From JAUASW01 sp036880965 (GTDB lineage: Bacteria; Pseudomonadota; Gammaproteobacteria; Burkholderiales; Burkholderiaceae_C): a DNA stretch of 64,000 bases. Positions 53,188-61,638 of the stretch are shown here, in pieces. Under the pieces are notes generated by a model, which was given only the letters and a program-made list of their open reading frames with translations, did not search any database and was not told where the DNA came from. A program made the translations under genes and the position numbers. Each line of letters starts with the position of its first letter. Position 1 is the stretch's first letter. Location: positions 62,001-126,000 of the forward strand of contig NZ_JBAJMV010000002.1 of assembly GCF_036880965.1 (NCBI RefSeq). Direction: 5' to 3'.

Positions 53188-54273
53188 ATGGAGCGTCGTT
53201 CCTTTGTTCGCAGCGCCGGTATTGCCGGTGTTCTCGCAGCCGGCGCCGCGCCGGCTGTTGTGCATGCGCAGGCCAATGTGCGCTGGCGCCTGGCCTCGAG
53301 TTTTCCGAAGTCGCTGGACACCATTTACGGTGGCGCCGAGGTTTTTTCCAAGGCCGTGAAGGCCATGTCGGGCGGCAAGTTCGAGATCTCGGTGCACTCG
53401 GGTGGCGAGCTGATGCCCCCGTTCGGCGTGGTGGACGGCGTGCAGAACGGCACCGTCGAGATGTGCCACACCGTGCCTTACTACTTCTACGGCAAGAACC
53501 CTGCTTTTGCGCTGGGCTCGGCGATTCCCTTCGGCCTCAATGCGCGCCAGATGACGGCATGGATGACGCATGGCAACGGGCGCAAGCTGATGAACGAGTT
53601 CTATGCCAATTACGGCATGACCAGCCTGGCCGGCGGCAACACCGGCACGCAGATGGGCGGCTGGTTCCGCAAGGAGATCAAGTCTGTGGCCGACTTCAAG
53701 GGCCTGAAGATGCGCCTGGGCGGCGGCCTGGTCGGTGAAGTGATGCAAAAGCTCGGCGCCGTGCCGCAAAGCCTGCCAGGTGGCGAGATCTACCAGGCGC
53801 TGGAGAAGGGCACGATTGACGCGGCTGAATGGGTGGGCCCCTACGACGACCAGAAGCTCGGCTTCAACAAGGTCGCGCCCTTCTACTACTACCCGGGCTG
53901 GTGGGAAGGCGGCCCCGAAGTCGACTTCTTCATCAACCAGAAGGCTCTGGATGCACTGACGCCAGAGTACAAGGCCATCATCGAGGCCGCCGCGGCACTG
54001 GCCAGCGTGGACATGCTGTCCAAGTACGACGCACTGAACCCTATCGCCTTGAAGCAGTTGTACGCCGCCAAGACCAAGGTCCTGCCTTTCTCGCAGCAGG
54101 TGCTGGAAGCGTCCTTCAAGGCCTCCATGGAAGTGTTCGCGGCCAACGGCGCCAAGAGCCCCGAATGGAAGAAGATCTACGCCGACCTGCGCAATTTCCA
54201 GCGTGATCAGGTGCTGTGGTTCCGCTTCGCCGAGAACGGCTTCGACAATTTCATGGCCAAGCAAAAGCTCTGA
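53188..54273 (+). CDS. TRAP transporter substrate-binding protein
   Basis: A 361-residue periplasmic DctP-family protein with a Tat-like signal (RRSFVRSAGIAG) and cleavage near AQ at about residue 28. TRAP marks include SFPKSLDTIYGGAEVFSKAV, GEIYQALEKGTIDAAEWVG and the ligand-contact Arg in LKMRLGGG. The FYYYPGWWEGG motif is typical of members binding 2-oxo or monocarboxylic acids, an inference from resemblance. The permease genes lie convergently just downstream and share a bidirectional terminator. AAGAG precedes ATG 53188. Confidence 0.88.
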   Translation: MERRSFVRSAGIAGVLAAGAAPAVVHAQANVRWRLASSFPKSLDTIYGGAEVFSKAVKAMSGGKFEISVHSGGELMPPFGVVDGVQNGTVEMCHTVPYYFYGKNPAFALGSAIPFGLNARQMTAWMTHGNGRKLMNEFYANYGMTSLAGGNTGTQMGGWFRKEIKSVADFKGLKMRLGGGLVGEVMQKLGAVPQSLPGGEIYQALEKGTIDAAEWVGPYDDQKLGFNKVAPFYYYPGWWEGGPEVDFFINQKALDALTPEYKAIIEAAAALASVDMLSKYDALNPIALKQLYAAKTKVLPFSQQVLEASFKASMEVFAANGAKSPEWKKIYADLRNFQRDQVLWFRFAENGFDNFMAKQKL

Positions 54274-54318
54274 GATTCAGGGCTGGTCCCGTGCCTCTCG
54301 CAGGCGTGGGACCGAAAC

Positions 54319-54349
54319 AAAAAGGGCGACCCTCGCGGTCGCCCTTTTT
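54319..54349. terminator. Bidirectional terminator between the TRAP binding-protein and permease genes
   Basis: AAAAAGGGCGACC (54319-54331) and GGTCGCCCTTTTT (54337-54349) make a 13-base stem with a five-base loop, with A and T runs on either side. It serves both convergent genes, ending at 54273 and 54376. Confidence 0.92.
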
Positions 54350-54375
54350 GTTGGGTCTGCGGTAGGCCGCGCGGG

Positions 54376-56169
54376 CTACTTCTTTTCCCTCTTCATCGCC
54401 TCTTCCAGCGCCTTCATCGGATCGTCGTCGGCAGTCGCCGGAGCGGACGCGGCCGACGAAGCGGCCGATGCCGGCTCCGAGGCTGCATCGGCCGCATCCG
54501 GCACGGTCAGCTCGGCCGGCGGCGGCATATTGGCCTCCATCTCGCGCTGAACCTTGTCCATGTCGTAGACCTCTTTCTTGTCCAGGCCGCTGGAGACGAT
54601 GCCCGGGAAGGCAATGATCAGGCCCACCATGACGATCTGGATCAGCACGAAGGGCACGGCGCCCCAGTAGATCTGGCCCGTGGTGACGCGCTCCACCTTT
54701 TTGCCGGTCAGGCGGTCGATGTAGTCGCTCAGCGGGGCCACGCTGCGCAGGTAGAACAGCGCAAAGCCGAATGGCGGATGCATGAACGAGGTCTGCATGT
54801 TCACGCCCAGCAGCACGCCGAACCATATCAGGTCGATGCCCAGCTTCTCGGCCACCGGCGCCAGCAGCGGCACCACGATGAAGGACAGCTCGAAGAAGTC
54901 CAGGAAGAAGGCAAGGATGAAGATCAGCAGGTTCACGAAGATCAGGAAGCCGAGCTGCCCGCCCGGGAGGCCGGTCAGCAGGTGTTCGACCCATCGCGGA
55001 CCATCCACGCCCTGGAAGGACAGGCTGAACACCGTGGAGCCGATCAGGATGAAGACGACGAAGCAGGACAGCTTGGTGGTCGACGTCAGCGCCTGGCTCA
55101 TCAGCTTCATCGAGATGCGGCCGCGTGCGGCTGCCATCAGGAAGGCGCCCATCGCGCCCATGGCGCCGCCTTCGGTGGGTGTGGCGATGCCGAGGAAGAT
55201 GGTGCCCAGGACCAGGAAGATCAGCGCCAGCGGGGGTATCAGGACGAAGGTGACCCGCTCGGCGATGCGCGACAGCAGGCCGAGCTTCAGGACCTTGCTG
55301 AGCACGGCCGCGACGAAGGCCAGGCCTACGCCCGCAGACAGGGCCACGACGATGGTTTCGTCGGTCGGCACGCTGGCGATGGATTCACCCTTGAAGTAGC
55401 TCAGCACCTGGGCATAGTGCTGGCCGAAGTAGATAGCGACCGCGGTGCAGACCAGGGTCAGGATGGCCAGTGAGCGCAGGCCGCTCTTGCCGTTGTCCTC
55501 GCGGATGGAGCGCGCTTCCAGCGGCAGGGCCGGCACCCATTTCGGCCGGAAGATGGCAATGCCGACGACGTAAAGCGTATAGAAGGCCGTCAGCAGGAAG
55601 CCGGGCACGAAGGCGCCCTTGTACATGTCACCAACGCTCTTGCCGAGCTGGTCGGCCAGGATGATCAGCACCAGGGAGGGTGGAATGATCTGGGCCAGCG
55701 TGCCTGAGGCCGCGATCACGCCAGAGGCCACACGGCGGTCGTAGCCGTAGCGCAGCATGATGGGCAGCGAGATCAGGCCCATCGAGATCACCGAGGCAGC
55801 GACCACGCCGGTGGTGGCCGCCAGCAGGGCGCCAACGAAGATCACAGCGAAGGCCAGGCCGCCGCGGATGGGGCCGAACAGCTGGCCGATGGTGTCCAGC
55901 AGGTCTTCGGCCATGCCGGAGCGCTCCAGTATCAGCCCCATCAGGGTGAAGAATGGGATCGCCAGCAGCGTGTCATTGCGCATGATGCCGAATATGCGCA
56001 GCGGCAGGGCCTGCAGTAGCGAGGCAGGCAGCACGCCCAGCTCGATGCCGACCAGACCGAAGAACAGGCCGCAGGCGCCCAGGCTGAACGCGACGGGGAA
56101 GCCCATCAGCAGGAAAACGATCAGCCCCACGAACATGATGGGGGCGAGGTTGGCAGCGAGGAATTCCAT
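54376..56169 (-). CDS. TRAP transporter large permease, DctM family
   Basis: A 597-residue inner-membrane protein with more than a dozen hydrophobic segments. DctM marks are VFLLMGFPVAFSLGACGLFF, NDTLLAIPFFTLMGLILERSG, GVVAASVISMGLISLPIML and LGIATPTEGGAMGAMGAF; LDFFELSFIVVPLLAPV and QTSFMHPPFGFALFYLR follow. It is about 150 residues longer than the classic 430-residue DctM: a mid-protein loop and a C-terminal Ala/Ser/Pro tail with a charged end. It starts two bases after the small permease stop. Confidence 0.9.
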   Translation of the reverse strand: MEFLAANLAPIMFVGLIVFLLMGFPVAFSLGACGLFFGLVGIELGVLPASLLQALPLRIFGIMRNDTLLAIPFFTLMGLILERSGMAEDLLDTIGQLFGPIRGGLAFAVIFVGALLAATTGVVAASVISMGLISLPIMLRYGYDRRVASGVIAASGTLAQIIPPSLVLIILADQLGKSVGDMYKGAFVPGFLLTAFYTLYVVGIAIFRPKWVPALPLEARSIREDNGKSGLRSLAILTLVCTAVAIYFGQHYAQVLSYFKGESIASVPTDETIVVALSAGVGLAFVAAVLSKVLKLGLLSRIAERVTFVLIPPLALIFLVLGTIFLGIATPTEGGAMGAMGAFLMAAARGRISMKLMSQALTSTTKLSCFVVFILIGSTVFSLSFQGVDGPRWVEHLLTGLPGGQLGFLIFVNLLIFILAFFLDFFELSFIVVPLLAPVAEKLGIDLIWFGVLLGVNMQTSFMHPPFGFALFYLRSVAPLSDYIDRLTGKKVERVTTGQIYWGAVPFVLIQIVMVGLIIAFPGIVSSGLDKKEVYDMDKVQREMEANMPPPAELTVPDAADAASEPASAASSAASAPATADDDPMKALEEAMKREKK

Positions 56170-56171
56170 GT

Positions 56172-56771
56172 TCAGGCCTTTCGTGCTGCTTGTTCGGCCT
56201 GCAGACGGATGGCTTCGGCCAGTTCCTCTTCGGCGCTCTTGGTCTCGGCCTTCTTGGTGGGGTCGTCAATCAGGCCCATCAGGAACGCGATGCGCTTGAT
56301 CAGCTCGCTGATGCCCTGCAGCAGCAGCAGGCTGAAGCCCACGGGAATCATCAGGTAGACCGGCCACATGATGAGCCCGCCGGCGTTGGAGGACATCTCG
56401 CCCGAGCGCAGGCCCTGCAGGAAGAAGGGCACACCGAGGTACAGCACCACGCCGCACAGGGGAAGCAGGAAGACGGTAAAGCCGAAGACATCAAGCCAGG
56501 TCTGCACGCGCTTGGAGAAGCGGCCCACCACCACGTCGATGCGCACATGCTCGTTGTTCAAGAGCGTGTAGCCAGCCGCCATCATGAAGGAGGCCGCGAA
56601 CAGGTACCACTGAACCTCGAGGAAGGCGTTGGAGCTGTAGTTGAAGGCCTTGCGGATGACCGCATTGACGGCACTGATGGCCGTCGAGGCCAGGATCAGC
56701 CAGATGACCCATCGGCCAATGAAGCGATTCAGGCCGTCGATGAGGTCTGAGAGTTTGAGTAGGGCAGACAC
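56172..56771 (-). CDS. TRAP transporter small permease, DctQ family
   Basis: A 199-residue membrane protein with four hydrophobic segments, including WVIWLILASTAISAVNAVIRK and EVQWYLFAASFMMAAGYTLL, and the NNEHVRIDVV motif typical of DctQ. The GTG at 56771 is preferred: AGGAG lies seven bases upstream and it yields MSALLKLSDLIDG; the ATG at 56825 has no ribosome site. It cooperates with the DctM protein encoded immediately after it. Confidence 0.88.
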   Translation of the reverse strand: MSALLKLSDLIDGLNRFIGRWVIWLILASTAISAVNAVIRKAFNYSSNAFLEVQWYLFAASFMMAAGYTLLNNEHVRIDVVVGRFSKRVQTWLDVFGFTVFLLPLCGVVLYLGVPFFLQGLRSGEMSSNAGGLIMWPVYLMIPVGFSLLLLQGISELIKRIAFLMGLIDDPTKKAETKSAEEELAEAIRLQAEQAARKA

Positions 56772-56916
56772 CGCGATCTCCTGCGACCTTGTCGGTCGCC
56801 ATCCAGGGCAAGCGCGCCACCGCACGATGCTGGTGGCGCAGACAAGCGGGACTTTAAGAGGGGGCGCTGACCTCAGCCTGAAAGCCTGCGTGCGCCTAGG
56901 GCAAGTCCCAGGCGGG

Positions 56917-57258
56917 TTAGCCCTGGGATGCGGCTTGGAACAGGCGGCCCGAGCGTGCGCCTGAACGGCAGAACGCGAGGATGGGTCGCGGCAGGGTGTC
57001 GATCAGCTGACGGAAGGCAGCGATCTCTTCCGGCGACTGATAGCCGCCAGCCACGGGCAGGTGGCGGTATTCAAGGCCGGCAGCATTGGCTGCGGCCGCC
57101 ATCGCGGCGCTGGTCGGCTGATCGGGGCCGCCCTCGAAATCCGGGCGGTTGTTGATCACCGTCTTGAAGCCGGCTGCGGCGGCTTCTGCCATTGCTTCGG
57201 GCGTCAGTTGCGGAGCGGTGCAGAAGCCGGCGGCGAGCTGCTGAAGAGGCAGGGTCAT
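56917..57258 (-). CDS. DUF442/TIGR01244-type phosphatase domain protein
   Basis: A 113-residue protein of the beta-lactamase-hydrolase-like phosphatase group, related to dual-specificity phosphatases. The active-site loop is AFCRSGARSGRLF, with Cys and Arg in the CxxGxxR-type pattern, preceded by FKTVINNRPD. In larger relatives it is fused to a sulfide-processing metallohydrolase; this one is single-domain. Its stop is 13 bases from the yqeY gene's end region in the same direction. The substrate is unknown. Confidence 0.83.
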   Translation of the reverse strand: MTLPLQQLAAGFCTAPQLTPEAMAEAAAAGFKTVINNRPDFEGGPDQPTSAAMAAAANAAGLEYRHLPVAGGYQSPEEIAAFRQLIDTLPRPILAFCRSGARSGRLFQAASQG

Positions 57259-57271
57259 GGCAGCCTCGTGC

Positions 57272-57718
57272 TTACGGTGCCAGTGCGGCCTTGACGGCAG
57301 CGGACACCAGGCCCATGTCGGCCTTGCCAGCCAATTGAGCCTTGACGGCGCCCATCACCTTGCCCATGTCGCCCGGGCCCTTGGCGCCGAGTTCGGACAC
57401 GATGGCGGCAACCGCGGCGCTGATCTCTTCGGCCGACAGTCGCTGCGGCAGATAGGCTTCCAGCACGGCGAGCTCGGCGGTTTCCTTGTCGGCCAGGTCC
57501 ATGCGGCCAGCGGCCGTGAACTGGCTGATCGAATCCTTGCGCTGCTTGATCAGCTTGTCGACGATGGCCACCAGGGCTACATCGTCGACCACGATGCGCT
57601 CATCGACTTCCTTTTGCTTCACGGCAGCGAGCAGCATGCGGATGGTGGTCAGGCGCTCGCTTTCCTTGGCGCGCATCGCGGCCTTCATGTCTTCGGTGAT
57701 GCGGTCTTTCAAGCTCAT
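57272..57718 (-). CDS. yqeY: GatB/YqeY domain protein
   Basis: A 148-residue helical YqeY protein resembling the tRNA-binding tail of GatB. It starts SLKDRITEDMKAAMRAKESE and contains TIRMLLAAVKQKEVDER, IKQRKDSISQF and DMGKVMGAVKAQLAGKADM. It sits after rpsU in the usual order (rpsU, yqeY), separated by a terminator, so its transcription may be partly independent. Function in tRNA-amide formation or stress is unproven. Confidence 0.93.
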   Translation of the reverse strand: MSLKDRITEDMKAAMRAKESERLTTIRMLLAAVKQKEVDERIVVDDVALVAIVDKLIKQRKDSISQFTAAGRMDLADKETAELAVLEAYLPQRLSAEEISAAVAAIVSELGAKGPGDMGKVMGAVKAQLAGKADMGLVSAAVKAALAP

Positions 57719-57765
57719 GGCAGGTCTTCCTTGTTCAATGCGTCGATTCTGGAGCGGAAATAGAA

Positions 57766-57796
57766 AAAGCCCGCGGCAGCGTCCTGTGCGGGCTTT
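57766..57796 (-). terminator. Intrinsic terminator after rpsU
   Basis: AAAGCCCGC (57766-57774) pairs with GCGGGCTTT (57788-57796) around a 13-base loop; on the minus strand TTTTTCTATTT follows. It lies 55 bases after the rpsU stop and before yqeY. Confidence 0.8.
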
Positions 57797-57851
57797 GTTC
57801 CTTCGCGGACCCTGAGGCCCACGTGAAGCTCATGATTCCCGAAGGAGAGAA

Positions 57852-58064
57852 TCAGTACAGCTTCTTCGGCAGCTGCATGCTGCGCACGCGCTTGTAGTGG
57901 CGCTTGACGGCGGCAGCCTTCTTGCGCTTGCGCTCAGCCGTGGGCTTCTCGTAGAACTCGCGGGCGCGCAGATCGGTCAGCAGGCCCAGTTTTTCGATGG
58001 TGCGCTTGAAACGGCGCAGAGCCACATCGAAGGGCTCGTTCTCTTTGACGCGAATGGTGGTCAT
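57852..58064 (-). CDS. rpsU: 30S ribosomal protein S21
   Basis: A 70-residue protein that binds near the 3' end of 16S rRNA and helps initiation. [21 protein letters not shown] and [21 protein letters not shown] are standard, as is the C-terminal [10 protein letters not shown] seen in Burkholderiales. AGGAA lies about 12 bases upstream. It is the first gene of the rpsU-yqeY pair. Confidence 0.97.
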
Positions 58065-58247
58065 GAAACAGTGGTTCCTAATAATGCGCTCGGTGTTCGC
58101 CAGTGGCCTGATCGAGAGAATTCAACGATGCAGCCTCTGAAGCGGTGGTCCGGACTCTCCGCTACCGAATCGACGCGCAGGGTTTTGCCAGCAAAGACAG
58201 CGATTGTAGCCCGAAAATCAAACAATTGCCAAAATGCGCCTGGGAAT

Positions 58248-59459
58248 TCAAACAGGAGCCGTCGCCGCCGCGCGCGCGCAGGCTGCCGCGCTGGCCCAGG
58301 CCCACTGGAAGTTGTAGCCCCCCAGCCAGCCTGTCACGTCGACCACTTCACCAATGAAATGCAGGCCTGGCACTCGCTGGCTCTCCAGGCTCTGCGAACT
58401 GAGTTCCCGGGTGTCGACACCGCCGCGCATCACCTCGGCCTTGCGCCAGCCTTCGCTGCCATTGGGCTTCAAGGTCCAGCGCTTCAGCGAATCGGCGAGC
58501 GTCTGCAGGTCCTTGTCCTTGCACTCCGGCATCGGGCGGCTGGCGTCGAGCTTCAGCCGTTCTATCCAGGCCTGCGCTAGGCGTGAAGGCAGCAGCGTAG
58601 CAAGCTCGTTGCCGAGGTGTCGGCGTGAATTGGCCTTCAAGTCTCGCAGGGCGGCTGCGAGATCGGTCTCGGGGGCCAGGTCCAGCTGCAAGTCCTGGCC
58701 TTCGGTCCAGAAGCTGGAAATCTGCAGGATGGCAGGGCCGCTCAGCCCGCGGTGAGTGAAGAGCAGGTCTTCCAGGAAGCGCCCCTTGGCCTTGCCTTGG
58801 CCGCATGAAAGCTCAACGGGCAGCGAGAGCCCGGCCAGCTCGGCAAACGGTGCCCAGTCCTCCGGCGCAAAGGTCAGCGGCACCAACGCCGGGCGCGGCT
58901 CGACGATGCGATGTCCAAAGCGCTGCGCGAGGCGCAGACCCCAGTCGCTCGCGCCGATCTTCGGGATGGAGAGGCCGCCGGTGGCGACCACGACGCGGCG
59001 ACTCAAGACCTGGCCCCGCGAGGTCTCGATCTCGAATCCTCCTACAGCGGCCTGGCGCAGGTCGGCCACGGTGCAGGGCTGCCAACGCTCAACGCCGCCT
59101 GCATCGCACTCCTTCACCAGCATCTGGATGATCTGCTCGCTCGAGTGGTCGCAGAACAGCTGGCCCTTGTGCTTCTCGTGGAAAGCGATCCCGTGGCGCT
59201 GCACCAGCTCGATGAAGTCCTTGGGCGTGTAGCGGGCCAGGGCTGAGCGGCAGAAATTCGGGTTCTCGGAGAGGAAATTGGACGGCGTCGCTTCGCGATT
59301 GGTGAAGTTGCAACGGCCGCCACCGGAGATGCGGATCTTCTCGGCCAGCTTGTCTGCATGGTCGATCAGCAGCACGCGCAGGCCCAGTTGGCCCGCAATG
59401 CCGGCACAAAAAAGGCCGGCTGCACCGGCGCCTACCACAGTCAAATCGAAGTTCTGCAT
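58248..59459 (-). CDS. FAD-dependent oxidoreductase, BaiN/HI0933 family
   Basis: A 403-residue flavoprotein. The Rossmann motif is VVGAGAAGLFCAGIAGQLG, followed by GGGRCNFTN (family hallmark) and HRIVEPRPALVPLTF; the C-terminal flavin segment is GEVVDVTGWLGGYNFQWAWAS. The BaiN name comes from a bile-acid reductase, but substrates for environmental members are unknown. ATG 59459 gives MQNFDLTVVGAG. It is divergent from the PAS-GGDEF gene across 300 bases. Confidence 0.9.
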   Translation of the reverse strand: MQNFDLTVVGAGAAGLFCAGIAGQLGLRVLLIDHADKLAEKIRISGGGRCNFTNREATPSNFLSENPNFCRSALARYTPKDFIELVQRHGIAFHEKHKGQLFCDHSSEQIIQMLVKECDAGGVERWQPCTVADLRQAAVGGFEIETSRGQVLSRRVVVATGGLSIPKIGASDWGLRLAQRFGHRIVEPRPALVPLTFAPEDWAPFAELAGLSLPVELSCGQGKAKGRFLEDLLFTHRGLSGPAILQISSFWTEGQDLQLDLAPETDLAAALRDLKANSRRHLGNELATLLPSRLAQAWIERLKLDASRPMPECKDKDLQTLADSLKRWTLKPNGSEGWRKAEVMRGGVDTRELSSQSLESQRVPGLHFIGEVVDVTGWLGGYNFQWAWASAAACARAAATAPV

Positions 59460-59759
59460 GAGCTCGGGATTGTCGCCGAGCGAATCCACGGCTGCCGGCA
59501 ATGCGCTTTTGCCCCCTCAGACAGGTGCTTTTCCCCTGCTGCGCGCGCGCATTTCGGTGCGAACATCGGTCGTTGCATGAGCAGGACAGGTTTCGATGTG
59601 GCTACGATCCCGGGCGAGCAAGCTAGGGGGGCGTGGCAAGACTGTCGCATCTGGCACTTGGCGGTGCAGGTAGTGGCATCTACATTCGACCGACCCCGCT
59701 CTTGCAGGGATGAATTTTGCAGGCCTGTCGCTTGGACAGGCCGCTGATCTCGAGGGTTC
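59460..59759. other. 300-base divergent non-coding region
   Basis: Between the flavoprotein start (59459) and the PAS-GGDEF start (59760). I found no conserved ORF, tRNA or riboswitch pattern. The only clear element is the stem at 59722-59742. Promoters for both divergent genes must lie here; TACATTC and CTACGATC segments are weak -10 candidates. Confidence 0.5.
59722..59742 (+). repeat. Hairpin in the 5' leader of the PAS-GGDEF gene
   Basis: GGCCTGTC (59722-59729) and GACAGGCC (59735-59742) make an eight-base perfect stem with a GCTTG loop, 17 bases before ATG 59760. GAGGG of the ribosome site (59752-59756) follows right after. It may affect translation; this is inference. Confidence 0.45.
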
Positions 59760-60794
59760 ATGGATACATCTGCTTCTGCGCCTGGCGCCAACACGCCACC
59801 GCCCATCGGCCCATTCGGCCAATGGCTGACCGGCTTGGCCGTGCCTGAGCAGGAGGCAGCGCAGCGCTTGCTGAGCCTGATCGAGCCGCAAGGCAGCCTG
59901 GTGGCGGTCAAGTCGCTGGCCACGGGCCGCTATGTCTACGCCAGTCCGGGTCTGGATGCCTTGTTTGACCGTGAGGCTGGCGTGGTCGGTAGCACCGACA
60001 ACGAGTTGATGCGCGCCGATGAGGTGGTCGCCATGCGCCGTGTCGAGCAGACGGTGATGGCTCAGCGCACAACCGTGCTCAGCGAGCACAAGCTCGAGCT
60101 CGGCGGCCGCCGCCGCGAGTTCTCGGTCACCCGGGCACCGGTCGGCAGCGAATTCCTGATGTCGCTATGGGTTGAGCGCACCGAAGAGCGCCACCGCGAA
60201 AGCCACCTGCAGCGCGCCTTGCAGCAGATCGAGCAGCAGCAGAAGGCGCTGGAGCAATTGCGCCGCGAGATTCAGCTTGGCAGCGGCCGTGATGATGTCT
60301 CCGGCCTGTACCTGCGTGCGCAGTTCGACGACCAGTTGCTGCGCGAGATCGATCTGTCAACCCGCGAGCACCGCGAGTTCGCGCTGGTGATGATTGCGCT
60401 GGACGGCTCGCCTGCCAAGCTGGAGGCGTTGGGCGCCGAGGCCCAGCAACGCATGCTGGAAGGTGTCGGTCGCATGCTGCGCGCCAACACCCGTGCGATG
60501 GACGCGGCCTGCCGCGTCGGCGAGCAGCGCTTTGCGGTGCTGCTGTCGGGTGTGGGCCTGGCCACTGCTCATGCGCGAATGGAGCAATTGCGCCGTCAAT
60601 GCATGGCGCAGATCGTGGTGCTGAATGGGCAGGACCTGGGCCTGTCCTTGTCGCTGGGCGTTGCCAGCTTCCCGCACACGGCCTCCAAGCAGGAAGACTT
60701 GCTGACAGCCAGCGAGGCCGCAGTGCAGGAAGCGCAACGCCGCGGCGGCAACCAGGTCGTGCTGGCGTCCATTCCCTTCGCCGTCCTGCCCTGA
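59760..60794 (+). CDS. PAS protein with degenerate GGDEF domain, probable c-di-GMP receptor
   Basis: A 344-residue soluble protein. A PAS-like sensor fold occupies about residues 45-145 (SLVAVKSLATGRYVYASPGL), then a coiled coil rich in Gln and Glu (150-172), then a GGDEF-family domain (180-340). The active-site GGDEF is replaced by GEQRF at 254-258, so diguanylate cyclase activity is unlikely. The inhibitory site RxxD is kept as RAMD at 245-248, exactly five residues upstream, as in PleD. That pattern suggests c-di-GMP binding. The ribosome site GAGGG precedes ATG 59760. Confidence 0.8.
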   Translation: MDTSASAPGANTPPPIGPFGQWLTGLAVPEQEAAQRLLSLIEPQGSLVAVKSLATGRYVYASPGLDALFDREAGVVGSTDNELMRADEVVAMRRVEQTVMAQRTTVLSEHKLELGGRRREFSVTRAPVGSEFLMSLWVERTEERHRESHLQRALQQIEQQQKALEQLRREIQLGSGRDDVSGLYLRAQFDDQLLREIDLSTREHREFALVMIALDGSPAKLEALGAEAQQRMLEGVGRMLRANTRAMDAACRVGEQRFAVLLSGVGLATAHARMEQLRRQCMAQIVVLNGQDLGLSLSLGVASFPHTASKQEDLLTASEAAVQEAQRRGGNQVVLASIPFAVLP

Positions 60795-60815
60795 GTCGCA
60801 GGTTTTGGTTGATCG

Positions 60816-60839
60816 GCTGATCAGCTGATCAGCTGATCA
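60816..60839. repeat. Triple tandem 8-base repeat across the tauE stop codon
   Basis: GCTGATCA occurs three times in a row at 60816-60839; the unit is nearly palindromic (CTGATCAG). The minus-strand stop of the TauE gene (60829-60831) lies within it. A partial copy (TTGATCG) precedes it. Seen directly. Confidence 0.75.
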
Positions 60840-61638
60840 GGCCTTTGTAGAGCATGTAGCCGGCCAGCAGGAACAGCAGGCAGGCGAAAGCGCGCTTGAG
60901 CTGCTTCACGTCCAGGGCGTGAGCCGCACGTGCACCCAGCGGCGCCATCGTCACGCTGGCCAGGGCAATCACGGCCAGTGCCGGCAGGTAGAGGTAGCCC
61001 ATCGCGCCCGGCAGCGTCGGCTCCAGGTCCCAGCCGCCGAGCAGATAGCCAAAGGTATTGGCCAGCGCTATCGGGAAGCCCAGGGCGGCGCTCGTCGCTA
61101 CGGCATTGTGGATAGGCACATTGCACCAGGCCATGAAGGGCACCGAAACAAAGCCGCCGCCAGCCCCCACGAGGCCCGACAGCAGGCCGATGCCCGAGCC
61201 CACGCCCACGAGGGCGGCGCGCTCGGGAAGCTGTCGGCTCGGCGCGGGCTTCCTGTCGCGCAGCATCTGCAAGGCCGAAAACCCGACGAAGGCTGCGAAG
61301 ACCAAGGCGAGCGAGGCGCCCTTGATCAGGGCAAAGACACCGGCACCCGCCGCCAGGCCGCCTACCAGGATGCCGGGTGCCATGTGCCGCACGATGTCCC
61401 AGCGCACGGCGCCGCGCTTGTGATGGGCGCGCACGCTGGAGAGCGAGGTGAACATGATGGTCGCCATCGAGGTGGCGATGGCCATCTTGACCGACATGTC
61501 TGCGTTCACGCCGCGCTGCGAGAGCAGTGCGGTCAGCAGGGGCACCATCAGCATGCCGCCGCCAATGCCCAGGAGGCCCGCCAGGAATCCGGACACGAGC
61601 CCGAGTCCCAGCAATTCAGCGAGCAGCAAAGCGTCCAT
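60829..61638 (-). CDS. TauE/SafE-family sulfite exporter-like membrane protein
   Basis: A 269-residue protein with about eight membrane segments. Family marks are LGLGLVSGFLAGLLGIGGGMLMVPLL near the N-terminus and, in the second repeat, GLLSGLVGAGGGFVSVPFMAW. Members export sulfite or organosulfonates or import related anions; here the substrate is unknown. Its start shares one base with the EVE gene stop (TGATG), so the two are coupled. ATG 61638 is the only start near the EVE stop. Confidence 0.88.
   Translation of the reverse strand: MDALLLAELLGLGLVSGFLAGLLGIGGGMLMVPLLTALLSQRGVNADMSVKMAIATSMATIMFTSLSSVRAHHKRGAVRWDIVRHMAPGILVGGLAAGAGVFALIKGASLALVFAAFVGFSALQMLRDRKPAPSRQLPERAALVGVGSGIGLLSGLVGAGGGFVSVPFMAWCNVPIHNAVATSAALGFPIALANTFGYLLGGWDLEPTLPGAMGYLYLPALAVIALASVTMAPLGARAAHALDVKQLKRAFACLLFLLAGYMLYKGLIS

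Noticed and set aside
59460..59759. A c-di-GMP riboswitch before the PAS-GGDEF gene
   Set aside because: No GEMM-type core is visible, only a simple hairpin close to the start.
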